Shown piece by piece: positions 23,315 to 34,002 of a DNA stretch of 64,000 bases. This DNA is from Achatina immaculata. Taxonomy: Eukaryota; Mollusca; Gastropoda; Stylommatophora; Achatinidae. The stretch lies in the NCBI GenBank assembly GCA_009760885.1, contig CM019713.1:27562927-27626926 (forward strand), in the 5' to 3' direction. The translations under genes were made by a program, and so were the position numbers. Positions within the stretch are counted from its first letter, which is position 1. Each line of letters starts with the position of its first letter. The notes under the pieces were generated by a model. That model ran no database searches and was not told the DNA's origin. It saw only the letters and a program-made list of their open reading frames with translations.

Positions 23315-23583
23315 CATCATCATCATCATCAGGTGCCGTGCCGACTGGCGTTGGCTATTATGCTTCTCCAGAGTACCCGATCCTTCATGCAGGCCATCAG
23401 CTCAGTTGGTGATCTCCTCTCACACCATCCCGTCAGACTGTCCAGCATCATTTCTCTTGGTCTTCCTCTTGATCTTCTTCCTTCTATTTTTCCTGTTGTT
23501 ATAATATTTTCAATGCCCCCTCTTCTCATTGCATGTCCTATGAAAGTATATTGTCTCTCTCTTATCTTTCTGACAAGGTTTTT
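23315..23583 (-). mobile_element. LINE-derived short unit (family C) with 12-bp target-site duplication
   Basis: TGCTGTCACTTT flanks it exactly at 23303-23314 and 23584-23595. The reverse strand encodes AKNLVRKIRERQYTFIGHAM, RRGGIENIITTGKIEGRRSR and LMACMKDRVLWRSIIANAS. The (CAT)n at the left is the 3' tail. Confidence 0.93.
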
Positions 23584-23645
23584 TGCTGTCACTTTATTTA
23601 ATATATACGATGCAGGCCTATGAGTTTTTAGGCTCAGTACTCACA

Positions 23646-23684
<39 letters not shown>

Positions 23685-23780
23685 TCTGCTAGTGTCCGCC
23701 ATGCATCTCTCATCCTCTGTCGTCACACGTCCCATAAGTTCTTTCGCCCACTCGATTCCTCCATTCTTTCCCCTTATCCG
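23584..23780. repeat. dispersed repeat R, right part, with (CAG)n expansion
   Basis: Matches 20655-20850. A (CAG)n tract (about 23648-23684) replaces a diverged segment of the other copy. Confidence 0.8.
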
Positions 23781-23784
23781 TGTA

Positions 23785-23870
23785 TGTCTGTCTACCTGTC
23801 TGTCTGTCTGTCTTTCCTCTTGTCTGTCTATCTGTCTGTCTGTCTTTCTACTCGTCTGTCTGAACGCATA
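23785..23870. repeat. (CTGT)n-rich tract
   Basis: Mixed CTGT/CTAC/CTTT units. Confidence 0.85.
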
Positions 23871-24032
23871 CACAGGCATATTACCGCGCCTGAATTAACA
23901 ATACCAGAACACAAAAAGCAAGCAATATGTTGTTTTTCATTATATTGTAGTATCTGTTATCCTAATGTTGTTTGTTATCGTGTGATATATCAATGTTGCA
24001 TATTATCACGTTATACACTGGTGTCTTTTCAG

Positions 24033-24141
24033 AGGAGTTGTGCTGCTGGAGGCCAACTTTGAAGCCATTCAAATCAACCAATGCTCCGAAGATGGATCTC
24101 TCTTCTCTAACACTCACCGCTGCATCCGAGCATCAACCGAG
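24033..24141 (+). CDS. GPR158: GPR158-like receptor, ectodomain exon (end of Cache region, start of EGF-like segment)
   Basis: The exon follows a pyrimidine-rich acceptor (gtgtcttttcag) and ends at GAG|gtaagt. Its first base completes a codon from an unseen upstream exon (phase 2). The next 36 codons read GVVLLEANFEAIQINQC and then a stretch with FSNTHRC and ending ASTE. In GPR158 the matching stretch joins the Cache-type ligand domain to an EGF-like module: a beta strand, then I-x-Q-C and T-H-x-C cysteines. The segment is extracellular. The reading frame continues exactly into the next exon with a cysteine, as in the family. It is the most 5' exon I can support. It lies in otherwise repeat-derived DNA, and its identification depends on joining it to the downstream exons. 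Confidence 0.88.
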
Positions 24142-24264
24142 GTAAGTTGCACCACCAGTGTTTCTCAACCAGAGTGCTATGGAACCCTGGGAGTTTCCCT
24201 GTGAGGCGGTTGTTGGTTTCTCGAGAGGTCGCTGCGGGTTATAGGGAGAGATTGTAATGAAATA

Positions 24265-24413
24265 ATAATAATAAAATTAATAATAATAATAATAATCATC
24301 GTTTAAAGAGATCCATAGAGAAATTATCTTTCCATTTTTTTTCAGAGGTTCAGTAATTATCTTTCCATTTTTTGCAGAGGTTCAGTAATTATCTTTCCAT
24401 TTTCTGCAGAGGT

Positions 24414-24452
<39 letters not shown>
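24265..24452. repeat. (AAT)n, three diverged 37-bp units, and (ATT)n
   Basis: AAT repeats lie near 24262-24296. The phrase ttcagtaattatctttccat recurs three times, and an ATT run follows (24417-24451). All are just inside the intron after 24141. Confidence 0.85.
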
Positions 24453-24670
24453 GAGTATGATTCACTCATTTCACAGAGTCTATGCCAGAGTACCACGAGA
24501 TGCAGATACAATCAAGTTTTGTGTTGTGAGTTTCTCCAAACCTGAGAATTCTTGCATGGGTTGTTCGAGGGTGAAAAGGGTTGGGAAACACTGAAATTTT
24601 TTTTTCAAAAGCGCAGTCGTGCGTACTATTGTTATTCTGAAATCTGTGTCTGTAGTTAGTTAGGTAGTTG

Positions 24671-25765
24671 TGTGGGTGCGTGCCACCTTGTGTGTATGTG
24701 TGTGCTTGTATGTGTATATGTGCATGCGTACCCCCTTGTATGTGTATGTGCGTTTGTGCCCCCTTGTATGCGTGTGTTCTTGTATGTGTGTGCATGTGTT
24801 TTCTCTTGTATGTGTGTGTGTTTTCCCTTGTATGTGTGTGTGCTTGTGTTTTCCCTTGTATGTGTGTGCTTGTATTTTCCTTTGTATATGTGTGTGTTTT
24901 CCCTTGTATGTGTGTTTGCTTGTGTTTTCTATTGTATGTGTGTGCTTGTGTTTTCTATTGTATGTGTGTGCTTGTGTTTTCCTTTGTATATGTGTGTGTT
25001 TCCCTTGTATGTTTGTTTGCTTGTGTTTTCTATTGTATGTGTGTGCTTGTGTTTTCCTTTGTATATGTGTGTGTTTTCCTTTGTATGTGTGTGTGTTTGT
25101 GTTTCTGTTGTATGTGTGTGCTTGTGTTTTCCTTTATATATGTGTGCGTTTTCCTTGTATGTGTGTTTGCTTGTGTTTTCCCTTGTATATGTGTGTGCTT
25201 GTATTTTCCCTTGTGTGTGTGCACGTGTTTTCCCTTGTATGTGTGTGTGTTCGTGTTTTCCCTTGTATGTGTGTGTGTTTTCTCTTGTATGTGTGTGTTT
25301 TCTCTTGTATATGTGTGTGCTTGTGTTTTCCCTTGTATGTGTGTGTGTTTTCTATTGTATATGTGTGTGTTTTCTATTGTATGTGTGTGTGTTTTCTATT
25401 GTATATGTGTGTTTTCTCTTGTATATGTGTGTGTTTTCTCTTGTATATGTGTGTGTTTTCTCTTGTATATGTGTGTGTTTTCTCTTGTATATGTGTGTTT
25501 TCTCTTGTATATGTGTGTGTTTTCTATTGTATGTGTGTGTGTTTTCTCTTGTATATGTGTGTGCTCGTGTTTTCCTTTGTATATGTGTGTGCTCGTGTTT
25601 TCCTTTGTATATGTGTGTGTCTTCCCTTGTATATGTGTGTGTTTTCCCTTGTATGTGTGTGTGCTTGTTTTTTTCCTTTGTATATGTGTGTGTTTTTCCT
25701 TGTATGTGTATGTGCTTGTGTTTTCCCTTGTATATGTGTGAGCTTGTGTTTTCTCTTGTATGAAT
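24671..25765. repeat. TG-rich minisatellite, about 1.1 kb
   Basis: Irregular units such as tgtgtgtgttttcccttgta. All three + frames stay open for 350-450 codons as Cys/Val/Phe-rich artefacts. Unit length varies from about 20 to 28 bp. Confidence 0.95.
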
Positions 25766-25774
25766 GTGAGCTTT

Positions 25775-25975
25775 TAGTCGCTGTCTCTCTTCTCTTCTCT
25801 TCCTCTTTTCTCTCTTCTCGCTCTCCTCTTTCTTTTCTCTCTCTTCTCTTCTCTCTCTCCTTTCTTCTCTCTCTCTTCTCTTCTTTCTCTCTTCCCTTCC
25901 CTTCTCTTCTCTCTGTCTTCTCTTTACCCTCTCCTCTCTTCTCGTCTCTTCATCTTCTCTTCACTTCACTTCACT
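25775..25975. repeat. CT/CTTT pyrimidine tract
   Basis: Almost pure pyrimidine on the + strand. Confidence 0.9.
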
Positions 25976-25979
25976 TTCC

Positions 25980-27030
25980 CCATTTACTTCCAGCCACTGC
26001 GTTAAACATCTAACAAAGGGAGATTAATTTTCACTCCAATGCTAATTTGTTCTAAAGAACTGACAACAGATGTGTGAAACACACACAGACGCACGCACAC
26101 ACACAAGCACAGATATTCATAGTTTTCATAAGCAGTTCTCAACACAAAACATCGGGTACCCATTTTTACTCCAGTGTTAGAAACAGCAGCTTTTTTATTT
26201 CTTTCTCTTTCAGGTCCCCCCCCCCCCCTCCTTTCTTGTCCTTGTAGGTTTAAATACGTCAAGTTTACCATCTCATATCATTAGTACAGACAGTCTAAAA
26301 TTTGTGCATATAGTCAAAGTAAAATAGTTGCTGCATTTTAATTTTTGCAAATTCTTATACAGACTGTAAAGTTGCGTGAATATCTGATAACAATTATTTG
26401 TTAAGATAACTTAAAACTGTACGGTTATTTTATTTATTTTATTTTATTTTATTTTTTTTTAGAAAAAATCTGCATTCAGACACTTAAAAAGTTGTGTGGT
26501 AAACGAAAAGTGTGCCAATAGATAATCGAAAATTGTCGTGTATATCGAAACTAAAAACTGCGTCAGGAGAAATAATAAGAGTTTCGTGAGTTCTGACACT
26601 GAAACTTCTATCAAAGCATATTTATAGAAGCAAAATAGTGTGCTTAAAATGAAATATCAGTGAACAAATTATAAAAAAAACATATAAAACTAAAGGGGAA
26701 AAAAAAACAACTTGTGTAGAATCTATTTAAAATCTCCGGGTGAAGGTATCGTAAAAAGTTGTTTTTTTTTTAAACCGATTTAAATCTGGAAGTTATACGA
26801 AACGAAACAAATAATAAAGAGAAAGAAAGAGAAAAACTGAAGTGCGTATATAATCTAATATTATTGAATTTTCTGAACATCGTGTGAGCACCTCATCTAA
26901 AAGATCTTTGTAAACTCTTTTTTTTTTTTTAAATGTGTATATGATACATCTAAGTCTTGCAAGATGTCCATATTTTAAATTACGTGCATTAAAAAAAATC
27001 GTTTTTATATCCCATGAATGGTTCATGATA
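25980..27030. other. intronic interval, no exon seen
   Basis: Very AT-rich with several A/T homopolymers and one poly-C run near 26216-26228. No coding pattern is recognised. Confidence 0.55.
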
Positions 27031-27112
27031 AACTCTCTCTCTCTCTCTCTCTCTGTGTCTTTCTCTATCTATCACTCTCTCTCTCTCTCTCTCTCCCTCT
27101 CTCTCTCTCTCT
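27030..27112. repeat. (CT)n microsatellite
   Basis: Interrupted CT dinucleotide run. Confidence 0.95.
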
Positions 27113-27542
27113 GTTGTGATAGCTTCGTATATCCGTCACAGTTTTATCCTGTGGGATCTATTCATACTTTATCCACTCATCTTACGTAGGAGGGGCAGAC
27201 GCTCTTGACAAAACTGTCTACAGGTATCAGAAAAAAAAACAAAACATGTTTGTGGATATTTATTGGGCTGACAGCTTCAGCTAAGCGTGCGGCGGGGGCA
27301 GAACCTGCGACAAGTACAGATAATATTTTGAATAATAAAGCAGTGGATGCAACAATAAAACATTAAAAGCGGTTCTTTAATGTTCCTTGTAACAAATCAT
27401 TTTTAAATAACGTTGAGTGTATTGTTGAAGTTGTTTGTTCTATCTTCCCAGAACTAGTGTTCTTCGCAGTCGATGCAGTGAAGGTTTTGAAGCAAAGCAT
27501 CGTGTCGATTAGGGAGTGGGTTTGGTGGCTCATTTTTCAGTC

Positions 27543-27621
27543 TCTACTACTACCACTACCTCTACTATTACTACTACTACCTCTACTACTACTACTACTA
27601 TTACTACTACTACTACTGCTT

Positions 27622-27664
<43 letters not shown>

Positions 27665-27786
27665 CTCTACTACTACTACTACCTCTACTACTACTACTAC
27701 TACTACCTCTACTACTACTACTACCTCTACTACTACTACTACTGCCTCTACTACGACTACTGCTACTACTACTACTACTACTGCTA

Positions 27787-27823
<37 letters not shown>

Positions 27824-27838
27824 CTCTACTACTACTAT

Positions 27839-27872
<34 letters not shown>

Positions 27873-27939
27873 GCTACCTCAACTACTACTACTATTACCT
27901 CTACTACTACTACTATCTCGACTACTATTACTTCTACCT

Positions 27940-27976
<37 letters not shown>

Positions 27977-27999
27977 CTCTACTACCATTTCTTCTACCT

Positions 28000-28055
<56 letters not shown>

Positions 28056-28125
28056 GCTACTACCACTACTACTACTGCTACCTCTACTACCATTACTTCT
28101 ACCTCTACTACTACTACTACTACTA
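27543..28125. repeat. (ACT)n trinucleotide tract, about 580 bp
   Basis: Near-pure ACT with CCT/GCT/ATT variants. It yields poly-Leu, poly-Thr and poly-Val frames on both strands, none of which is a gene. It adjoins a LINE family D-like 3' end (28133-28180: taccgttaaacgtcacatag). Confidence 0.96.
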
Positions 28126-28130
28126 TCCTC

Positions 28131-28185
28131 TCGTACCGTTAAACGTCACATAGGGCTCGCAAAGTGTTTCGCCACGTTTTATTTA
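28131..28185 (-). mobile_element. very short LINE family D-like 3' end
   Basis: The sequence gtaccgttaaacgtcacata-gggctcgcaaagt matches the 3' termini at 2850 and 6299. It is then lost. Confidence 0.6.
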
Positions 28186-28230
28186 TTTCGTTGCGAGTTT
28201 CCATAACAAGTTAATTTTTTCCCCCACCTT

Positions 28231-28489
28231 GAGTCACCTCTAGATAGGTCCCAGGATAAGGTTGTTAGCCTTATGGCCAACTCCCGATACAGGAGGGTTT
28301 AGATCTCATGACGGAGGAGAGTCACCTCTAGATAGGTCCCAGGATAAGGTTGTTAGCCTTATGGCCAACTCCCGATACAGGAGGGTTTAGATCTCATGAC
28401 GGAGGAGAGTCACCTCTAGATAGGTCCCAGGATAAGGTTGTTAGCCTTATGCCCAACTCCCGATACAGGAGGGTTTAGATCTCATGACG
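28231..28489. repeat. 88-bp tandem triplication
   Basis: Three nearly identical units start gagtcacctctagataggtc at 28231, 28319 and 28407. The third has one C for G change (atgcccaact). Confidence 0.95.
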
Positions 28490-28547
28490 AAAGACCACTG
28501 GTGGGGATAAAGTTGTCCGTCTGTTCGCGAACAAATCTCCTGGTCAA

Positions 28548-29044
28548 AGGAGGAACCTCAGCTGTGAGCTTTTGAACAACTTTAATACACGCTGTTGGAG
28601 CTAGAATTACCGCGGCTGCTGGCACCAGACTTGCCCTCCAACAGATCCTCGTTAAAGGGTTTAAAGTGTACTCATTCCAATTACGGGGCCTGGAAAGAGT
28701 CCCGTATTGTTATTTTTCGTTACTACCTCCCCGTGCCGGGAGTGGGTAAGTTGCGCGCCTGCTGTCTTCCTTGGATGTGCTAGCCGTTTCTCATGCTCCC
28801 TCTCCGGAATCGAACCCTGATACCCCGTTACCTGTTACAAACATGGTAGGCATGTCACGTACCATTGACATTTGACAGCGCAGACATTTGAAAGATGCGT
28901 AAGAGCATGCGATCAGCACAAAGTTATCCAGAGTCACCAGTTGGGACGCCGCGCCCCGCGAAGGGCAACACGATTGGTTCTGAACTAATAAAAGCGCTCT
29001 TTCCGCGAGGGTCGGAGCTTGGTAAGCATGTCTTAGCTCTGGGT
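28548..29044 (-). pseudogene. partial, diverged 18S rRNA sequence, antisense
   Basis: The + strand shows the antisense of conserved small-subunit rRNA blocks: ctagaattaccgcggctgct (the universal 530-loop region), cattccaattacggggcc, ccccgtgccgggagtgggta, ctccctctccggaatcgaac and atgcgatcagcacaaagtta. It ends near a gcatgt-ttagctct block. By memory it covers roughly the 5' third of 18S. Substitutions and a small deletion near 28898 at universally conserved positions mark it as a dispersed fragment, not a working rDNA unit. No other rDNA is seen nearby. Confidence 0.9.
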
Positions 29045-29487
29045 GGAGCTAAAAAAGCAGGGAGATGGAAAAGTTCTTTAGTAGATTCCATGGCGATCTC
29101 TACCCCGTTAGCCAGGGTTGGTGTGTCACTGGGAGCACCAACGAAGAGGTGAGACAGAGTCGTGGTTCGATATGGTTCACCAACCCTGACGCAAATATGT
29201 GACCTGAGGATCTCTGACGGTCAAATCGAACATCGTGTTCAGTTCTATACAGAACGCTCACAGAAAGCTCAAACCGCTCTAAACAGATCGATTACCAGGT
29301 AAACTCCAGGAGTGAAAATTGTCATAAAGCGAAACGCCGGAAAGCGGGGACTGTCGCTAATATTGTATTGTGGTGGCACTTTGAGACAGAACATTTAGAC
29401 ACTGACCCAGCGTCTTATTCAGGATAACAGAGTTGGGAGTAAAATGTATGCCTGAATACAAGGATTCCCTCCTTTTTTTTTTCTCCC
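29045..29487. other. intronic interval, no gene seen
   Basis: It appears less AT-rich than neighbouring introns. It may belong to the same insertion as the rDNA fragment, but nothing is recognised. Confidence 0.4.
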
Positions 29488-29790
29488 GCGACCCTAAGCC
29501 AGCAATGGTAATGTGCCCTGTGATCCTAAACCAGCAATGGTTATGTGCCCTGCGACCATAAACCAGCAATGGTTATGTGCCCTGCGACCCTAAAACAGCA
29601 ATGGTTATGTGCCCTGCGACTCTAAACCAGCAATGGTTATGTGCCCTGCGACTGTAAACCAGCAATGGTTATGTGCCCTGCGACCCTAAACCAGCAATGG
29701 TAATGTGCCCTGCGACTGTAAACCAGCAATGGTTATGTGCCCTGCGACCCTAAACCAGCAATGGTAATGTGCCCTGCGACTCTAAACCTA
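29488..29790. repeat. about 31-bp minisatellite, 10 copies
   Basis: The unit is like ccctaaaccagcaatggtta-tgtgccctgcga. Confidence 0.95.
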
Positions 29791-30179
29791 CGAGCAGTGC
29801 CCCATGAAGATAACGTTTGCTCACGATCTGCACACGATCCAACATTTCGTTTATTATTTTTCTCTTTTAAGTACCGAGCGGAGACGCTTTGGAGGCCATG
29901 TCGTCCTCAGTTTGTGGAGCTTTTGGCATTTCCAATCAGGCCAAATACCTTTCAAATTCCCATGCCACTTGGTAGTGCATTGAAATAAGCGTATATTTTT
30001 CTCGGTCACGCCTGCTATATTTTTTCCTTCAGTTCTCGAATGATTATCATTTTATATAATTTCTACCTTTTTCATTACCAGTTAATACAATTTCGATTGA
30101 ACATTTTCTAACGCTTTAATTTAGTTTTTAGTTATTTATATCTTTTCGTTTTTTTCTACAGCTATTACTTTTATTGTAT

Positions 30180-30480
30180 GTTGAATGTGCACAAATAAAC
30201 ATAGCAAGTCTGTCACCACTCTATACAGCTTTGTATGTTCTACTGGCTTCTACAGTCCTTAGAAGACGAATCTTTTCGGCTGCTCCCGAATCCAAGTCTG
30301 CACAACTTTCTTAATCTCATCATCTGACATGAACCTGTGACTGCTTAGAGCCTCTTCAAGTGGAGGAAACGCCAAAATGATCATCGCTTGGCGCTAGATC
30401 AGGGCTGTAAGGGGGAATGAGGAAGGGGTTCAACCCGCAGCTGCTACATTCTGGATGTAGGCTTTTGTGTACAATGTTGA
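30180..30480 (-). mobile_element. mariner-like transposase C-terminal fragment
   Basis: The reverse strand has PYSPDLAPSD-like coding (the DDE/D signature end, from acagccctgatctagcgcca on +), then DEIKKVVQTWIREQPKRF, the usual tail helix. Frames are broken. No terminal repeats were identified. Confidence 0.6.
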
Positions 30481-30484
30481 TGGC

Positions 30485-31290
30485 GGGTTACATCAAGTTT
30501 TATTAGTTACGCTTGTCCTTCCTGCTTAAACCCTTTCTACTAAATCTAAAAATTTTCTTTGAGTCAAACCGTTTTCAGTTTCATGTTAAACCGAGATCCT
30601 ACAGTGAATTTCACCAGGTTTCACTTTCCTCAGCTCAAATAAATCTCAGTACGGCGCACAATCCTCCAGCGCAGCATTCAAGTTCATTTAACCGTGACTC
30701 CAGCCAACGCTGCGCTGTGGTTGTTCGAACTAGAACTACCCGTCAGCCATTGCGAAAGTGTTATGTTGCGTCAGCTTCTGTGCGTTGTTATTACTGGGCA
30801 ATATTAATTTTTTTTTACTTAAAAAAAATTCTCCGTAGTGTATTATTGCTTCCAAAATAATTTTGAACGAAGGAGTTAAAATGAAGGTTGAATGACGAAA
30901 GACAGAATGTTAGAGCCCAGTTCGTCATTCATATAAATATTAAGTCATTCGTTCTCATTCATTTTTTCTGTTGCTGCTTTCTTCGTGTACTAGACTGTTC
31001 AGTTGTAGCTAATACGTTTATGATACCGCGCCCATAGTTTCTTTAACTTATTTTTCAGTTTTTTTTATTTTTAGCTTTTATTTCTTTTACTTTTATGTTT
31101 TGCCTCAAACTTTTCAAGAATACTGTACTTCTTTTTTTTTAAACCTGTGAGTTTCACGGTGACTGCGTGTGGTGATGCCAGAGAAGGTCAGGGGAAGCTT
31201 CAGAGTTTTAGGGAAAAGATTTACAACAAAATGTAACTTCTCAGACTTAGCGCAATATTACATAACTGCTACCACTTACAAAGGAAATTT
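30485..31290. other. intronic interval, no gene seen
   Basis: A 115-codon + frame (30513-30860) lacks any recognisable domain. The rest is AT-rich. Confidence 0.45.
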
Positions 31291-31292
31291 CC

Positions 31293-31899
31293 CGACAAAA
31301 ATGCTAGAAAGCCTTTAGGACAACAGGTTATGATACACATTTTCAGACAAAATGCTAGAAAGCCTTTGGGATAACAGGTTATGATACACATTTTCAGACA
31401 AAATGCTAGAAAGCCTTTGGGACAACAGGTTATGATACACATTTTCAGACAAAATGCTAGAAAGCGTTTGGGTACAACAGGTTATGATACACATTTTCAG
31501 ACAAAATGCTAGAAAGCGTTTGGGTACAACAGGTTATGATACACATTTTCAGACAAAATGCTAGAAAGCGTTTGGGTACAACAGGTTATGATACACATTT
31601 TCAGACAAAATGCTAGAAAGCGTTTGGGTACAACAGGTTATGATACAAATTTTCAGACAAAACGCTAGAAAGCTTTGGAACAACAGGTTATGATATAAAT
31701 TTTCAGACAAAACGCTAGAAAGCTTTAGTACAACAGGTTATGATACAAAATTTCAGACAAAACTCTAGAAAGCCTTTGGTACAACAGGTTCTGATACAAA
31801 TTTTCAGATAAAACACTAGAAAGCCTTTGGGTACAACAGGTTATGATACAAATTTTCAGATAAAACGCTAGAAATCTTGGGGACAACAGGTTATGATAC
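31293..31899. repeat. 52-bp minisatellite, about 11-12 copies
   Basis: The unit is like gacaaaatgctagaaagcgt-ttgggtacaacaggttatgatacacattttca. Four central copies (gcgtttgggt) are nearly identical. Confidence 0.95.
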
Positions 31900-32302
31900 C
31901 GAGAAGGCTTGTGTAAGACTGTTTTACATCGAACGCATCCGACAGATTTTATTATGCGTATTTGGCGTTATATTTCTTATAGTTAACATGGTGTAATATA
32001 GAGTGTAATATGTAATGTACTTCACTGCAAACTGTAATACTGTAATAATATGTAATACTATTTTTATAGAAAAATGATGATAAAGTAAGTGAAACATTCT
32101 CCAAGTATGCCAAGGAAAAGCCAAAGACATGCCAGAATTTGAAATATTTAGACTTTAAAAAAAACAAGGTGGGAACAACTTTATTCATTAAAGGAACACA
32201 CAGTTGTGACGGTTTGTTTATATACCTGTACACAAAACTGTTTGCAGTAGTTTGTAATACACTATCTACATTACATTATTAAACATCCAGCTCTTTACAT
32301 TT

Positions 32303-32404
32303 ATCCATCCATCCATCCATCCGTCCATCCATCCATCCATCCATCCATCCATCCATCCATCCATCCATCCATCCATCCATCCATCCATCCATCCATCCAT
32401 CCAT
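32303..32404. repeat. (CCAT)n microsatellite
   Basis: About 25 units with one CCGT. It lies 175 bp upstream of the TM1-exon acceptor. Confidence 0.96.
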
Positions 32405-32578
32405 GTGTCAAGATCTCTGTCTGTCTGTCTGTCTGCCGGTGTATCTGTATACCTTCAGTCTGTCCCTCTCTCCTATCTCTTCGTGTTTGTCTGAGATAAC
32501 AGCATAATGCAAATGCCTTAAGTCTGCACAATGTAATAACTTCGTTCCTCATAAACCTTTCTTCTTCGAACATTTCAG

Positions 32579-32926
32579 TGCCAGAACATCCCAAGCGCTG
32601 GATTTCGAGTCGGAAGCTACCAATGCAAGTGCAAAGAAGGTTACCAGTTTCCGAGCCCTGAATCACCAGATCAGTTCTTCCAGGGTAGAAAAGTGGAAGA
32701 CTCCTACTTTGATTACATACGAAATATAACTTCCAGCTACACAACCGACTTCAACTGCTTGCTAATGACGGGCCGGTCCACACCCTCCACGCCACGGAGT
32801 GTGGAGGGTGAAGGCTTCCTTGGATTTAACTTTTTGGTCCGGGGCATTCCACTGGGGGTCCAGAGTTTCTGCATGACGGTCTCCCTGGTCGTAGGCTTTG
32901 TGATCGTTTGCTTGAGGAAGACGAAG
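32579..32926 (+). CDS. GPR158: GPR158-like receptor, EGF-like segment, linker and TM1 exon
   Basis: The acceptor is cgaacatttcag and the donor AAG|gtaggt; the exon is 116 codons, phase 0 at both ends. It begins [20 protein letters not shown], the second half of the EGF-like module, followed by YQFPSP. A linker of about 55 residues has an N-glycosylation sequon (NIT). TM1 follows as [19 protein letters not shown] and the exon ends VCLRKTK, matching the family's Q-x-F/L-C-M and R-K-x-K pattern. The family normally has a compact Cys-rich stretch (C-x-x-C spacing) just before TM1. Here only NC remains, followed by a Ser/Thr/Pro- and Gly-rich stretch that spans a perfect 10-bp inverted repeat (32781-32810). 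The frame stays open throughout, so this may be a lineage difference rather than a break. Confidence 0.93.
32781..32810. repeat. perfect inverted repeat inside the TM1 exon
   Basis: CACCCTCCAC at 32781-32790 is exactly complementary to GTGGAGGGTG at 32801-32810, with a 10-nt loop. It lies in coding sequence just before TM1, where relatives carry clustered cysteines. Confidence 0.9.
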
Positions 32927-33194
32927 GTAGGTCCTTGAACTATGAACTTTGAACTTCACATAGGTCGACAGTCGATTTTGTGGATGTGTTTAAATACTGT
33001 TCTGTGTGCGTGTGTGTATGTGTTTTCAGGCACAGCCACCAACTGTCACCATCTCTCTTGTATATCCAGTTTGTTTGCAGTTTTTCTGTTGTCAAGACAA
33101 GATTACGCACTGAAGGGCGTGGGTGGGGGTGGGGTACACCGGATACTGAGCTTAAAACATTTTGCTCAAATGCGAATATTTATTATTTAAGGAC

Positions 33195-33560
33195 CCAGTC
33201 AGTATCAGTCATTTGCGTGTCCCTTGCGGAACTTGGCCTTCCTAACAGCTCTCCTGTAGACCTCTCGATTGTAAACAAAAAGCTCTGCTGCTGATGCATC
33301 CATCTGCAGATTATCAACGATGTTCTTGTAGCCGTCTTCGCCTTGGTCCTCCTCTCTTTCTTTTTCCCATTATGTGCCCTTCCAAGACGGTCTTCTCTAG
33401 ATTATCATGACGTTTAATGTGTCCAAAATATTTAAGTTTTCTTTCTTTAATTCTCTTTACTAGCCAGCCTTCTTCAATATTAAGTTCTTGTAGTATGGAT
33501 ATATTTGTTCTTTTCTGTGTCCATGATATTTGAAGAACCCTTCTGTAACATTTACATTCG
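33195..33560 (-). mobile_element. non-LTR retrotransposon 3' fragment (family B)
   Basis: The reverse strand encodes FECKCYRRVLQISWTQKRTN, ISILQELNIEEGWLVKRIKE, RKLKYFGHIKRHDNLEKTVL and KRKRGGPRRRRLQ. It then frameshifts near 33330 before the AAEL-like end. Confidence 0.87.
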
Positions 33561-33654
33561 AATTCAAGTCGAATGAAACTAAAACTATAATTATTGAAGT
33601 GTGACAATAATTTTAATATTTTATGGTAGCCGTCCACTTTTTAAAGTCCACGGA

Positions 33655-33785
33655 CATAATAGATAATAAATACAGATTACAAGTTTAATGCTCTAGAAAT
33701 AATGGATGATAATTACAGATTACAAGTTTAATGCTCTAGAAATAATAGACGATAATTGCAGATTACAAGTTTAACTTTCTAGTTT
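33655..33785. repeat. about 45-bp repeat, 3 copies
   Basis: The unit contains cagattacaagtttaatgct and ctagaaataat. Confidence 0.85.
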
Positions 33786-34002
33786 TCTGTTAAATAAAAT
33801 CTGAGTGAAACGTTAGTTTAGCTTTAGCTTTGAGCAGTCCAGGAGAAGTAAGTTTGAAAAGTTTCAATACTGAAGTATTCGAAATATATTTTATAATTAC
33901 ATCATTTGTAGATAGAACACAAACTCGAATAGAATAGTCTGTATATCTTTCCTGTGTATTTGTGAATGTGGTTTGCACAATCTTCTTACAGTTTCCTTCT
34001 CC

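Noticed and set aside
24668..26013. 447-codon Cys/Val/Phe-rich protein
   Set aside because: It is a translation of TG-rich simple DNA, open in all three frames.
27457..28206. Poly-Leu / poly-Thr / poly-Val proteins
   Set aside because: Trinucleotide (ACT)n tract read in different frames.
28548..29044. Working rRNA gene
   Set aside because: Only a third of 18S, with changes at universally conserved sites and no ITS or 28S nearby.
32301..32744. Frame with W-M-D-G repeats on the - strand
   Set aside because: (CCAT)n microsatellite fused by chance to the antisense of the TM1 exon.
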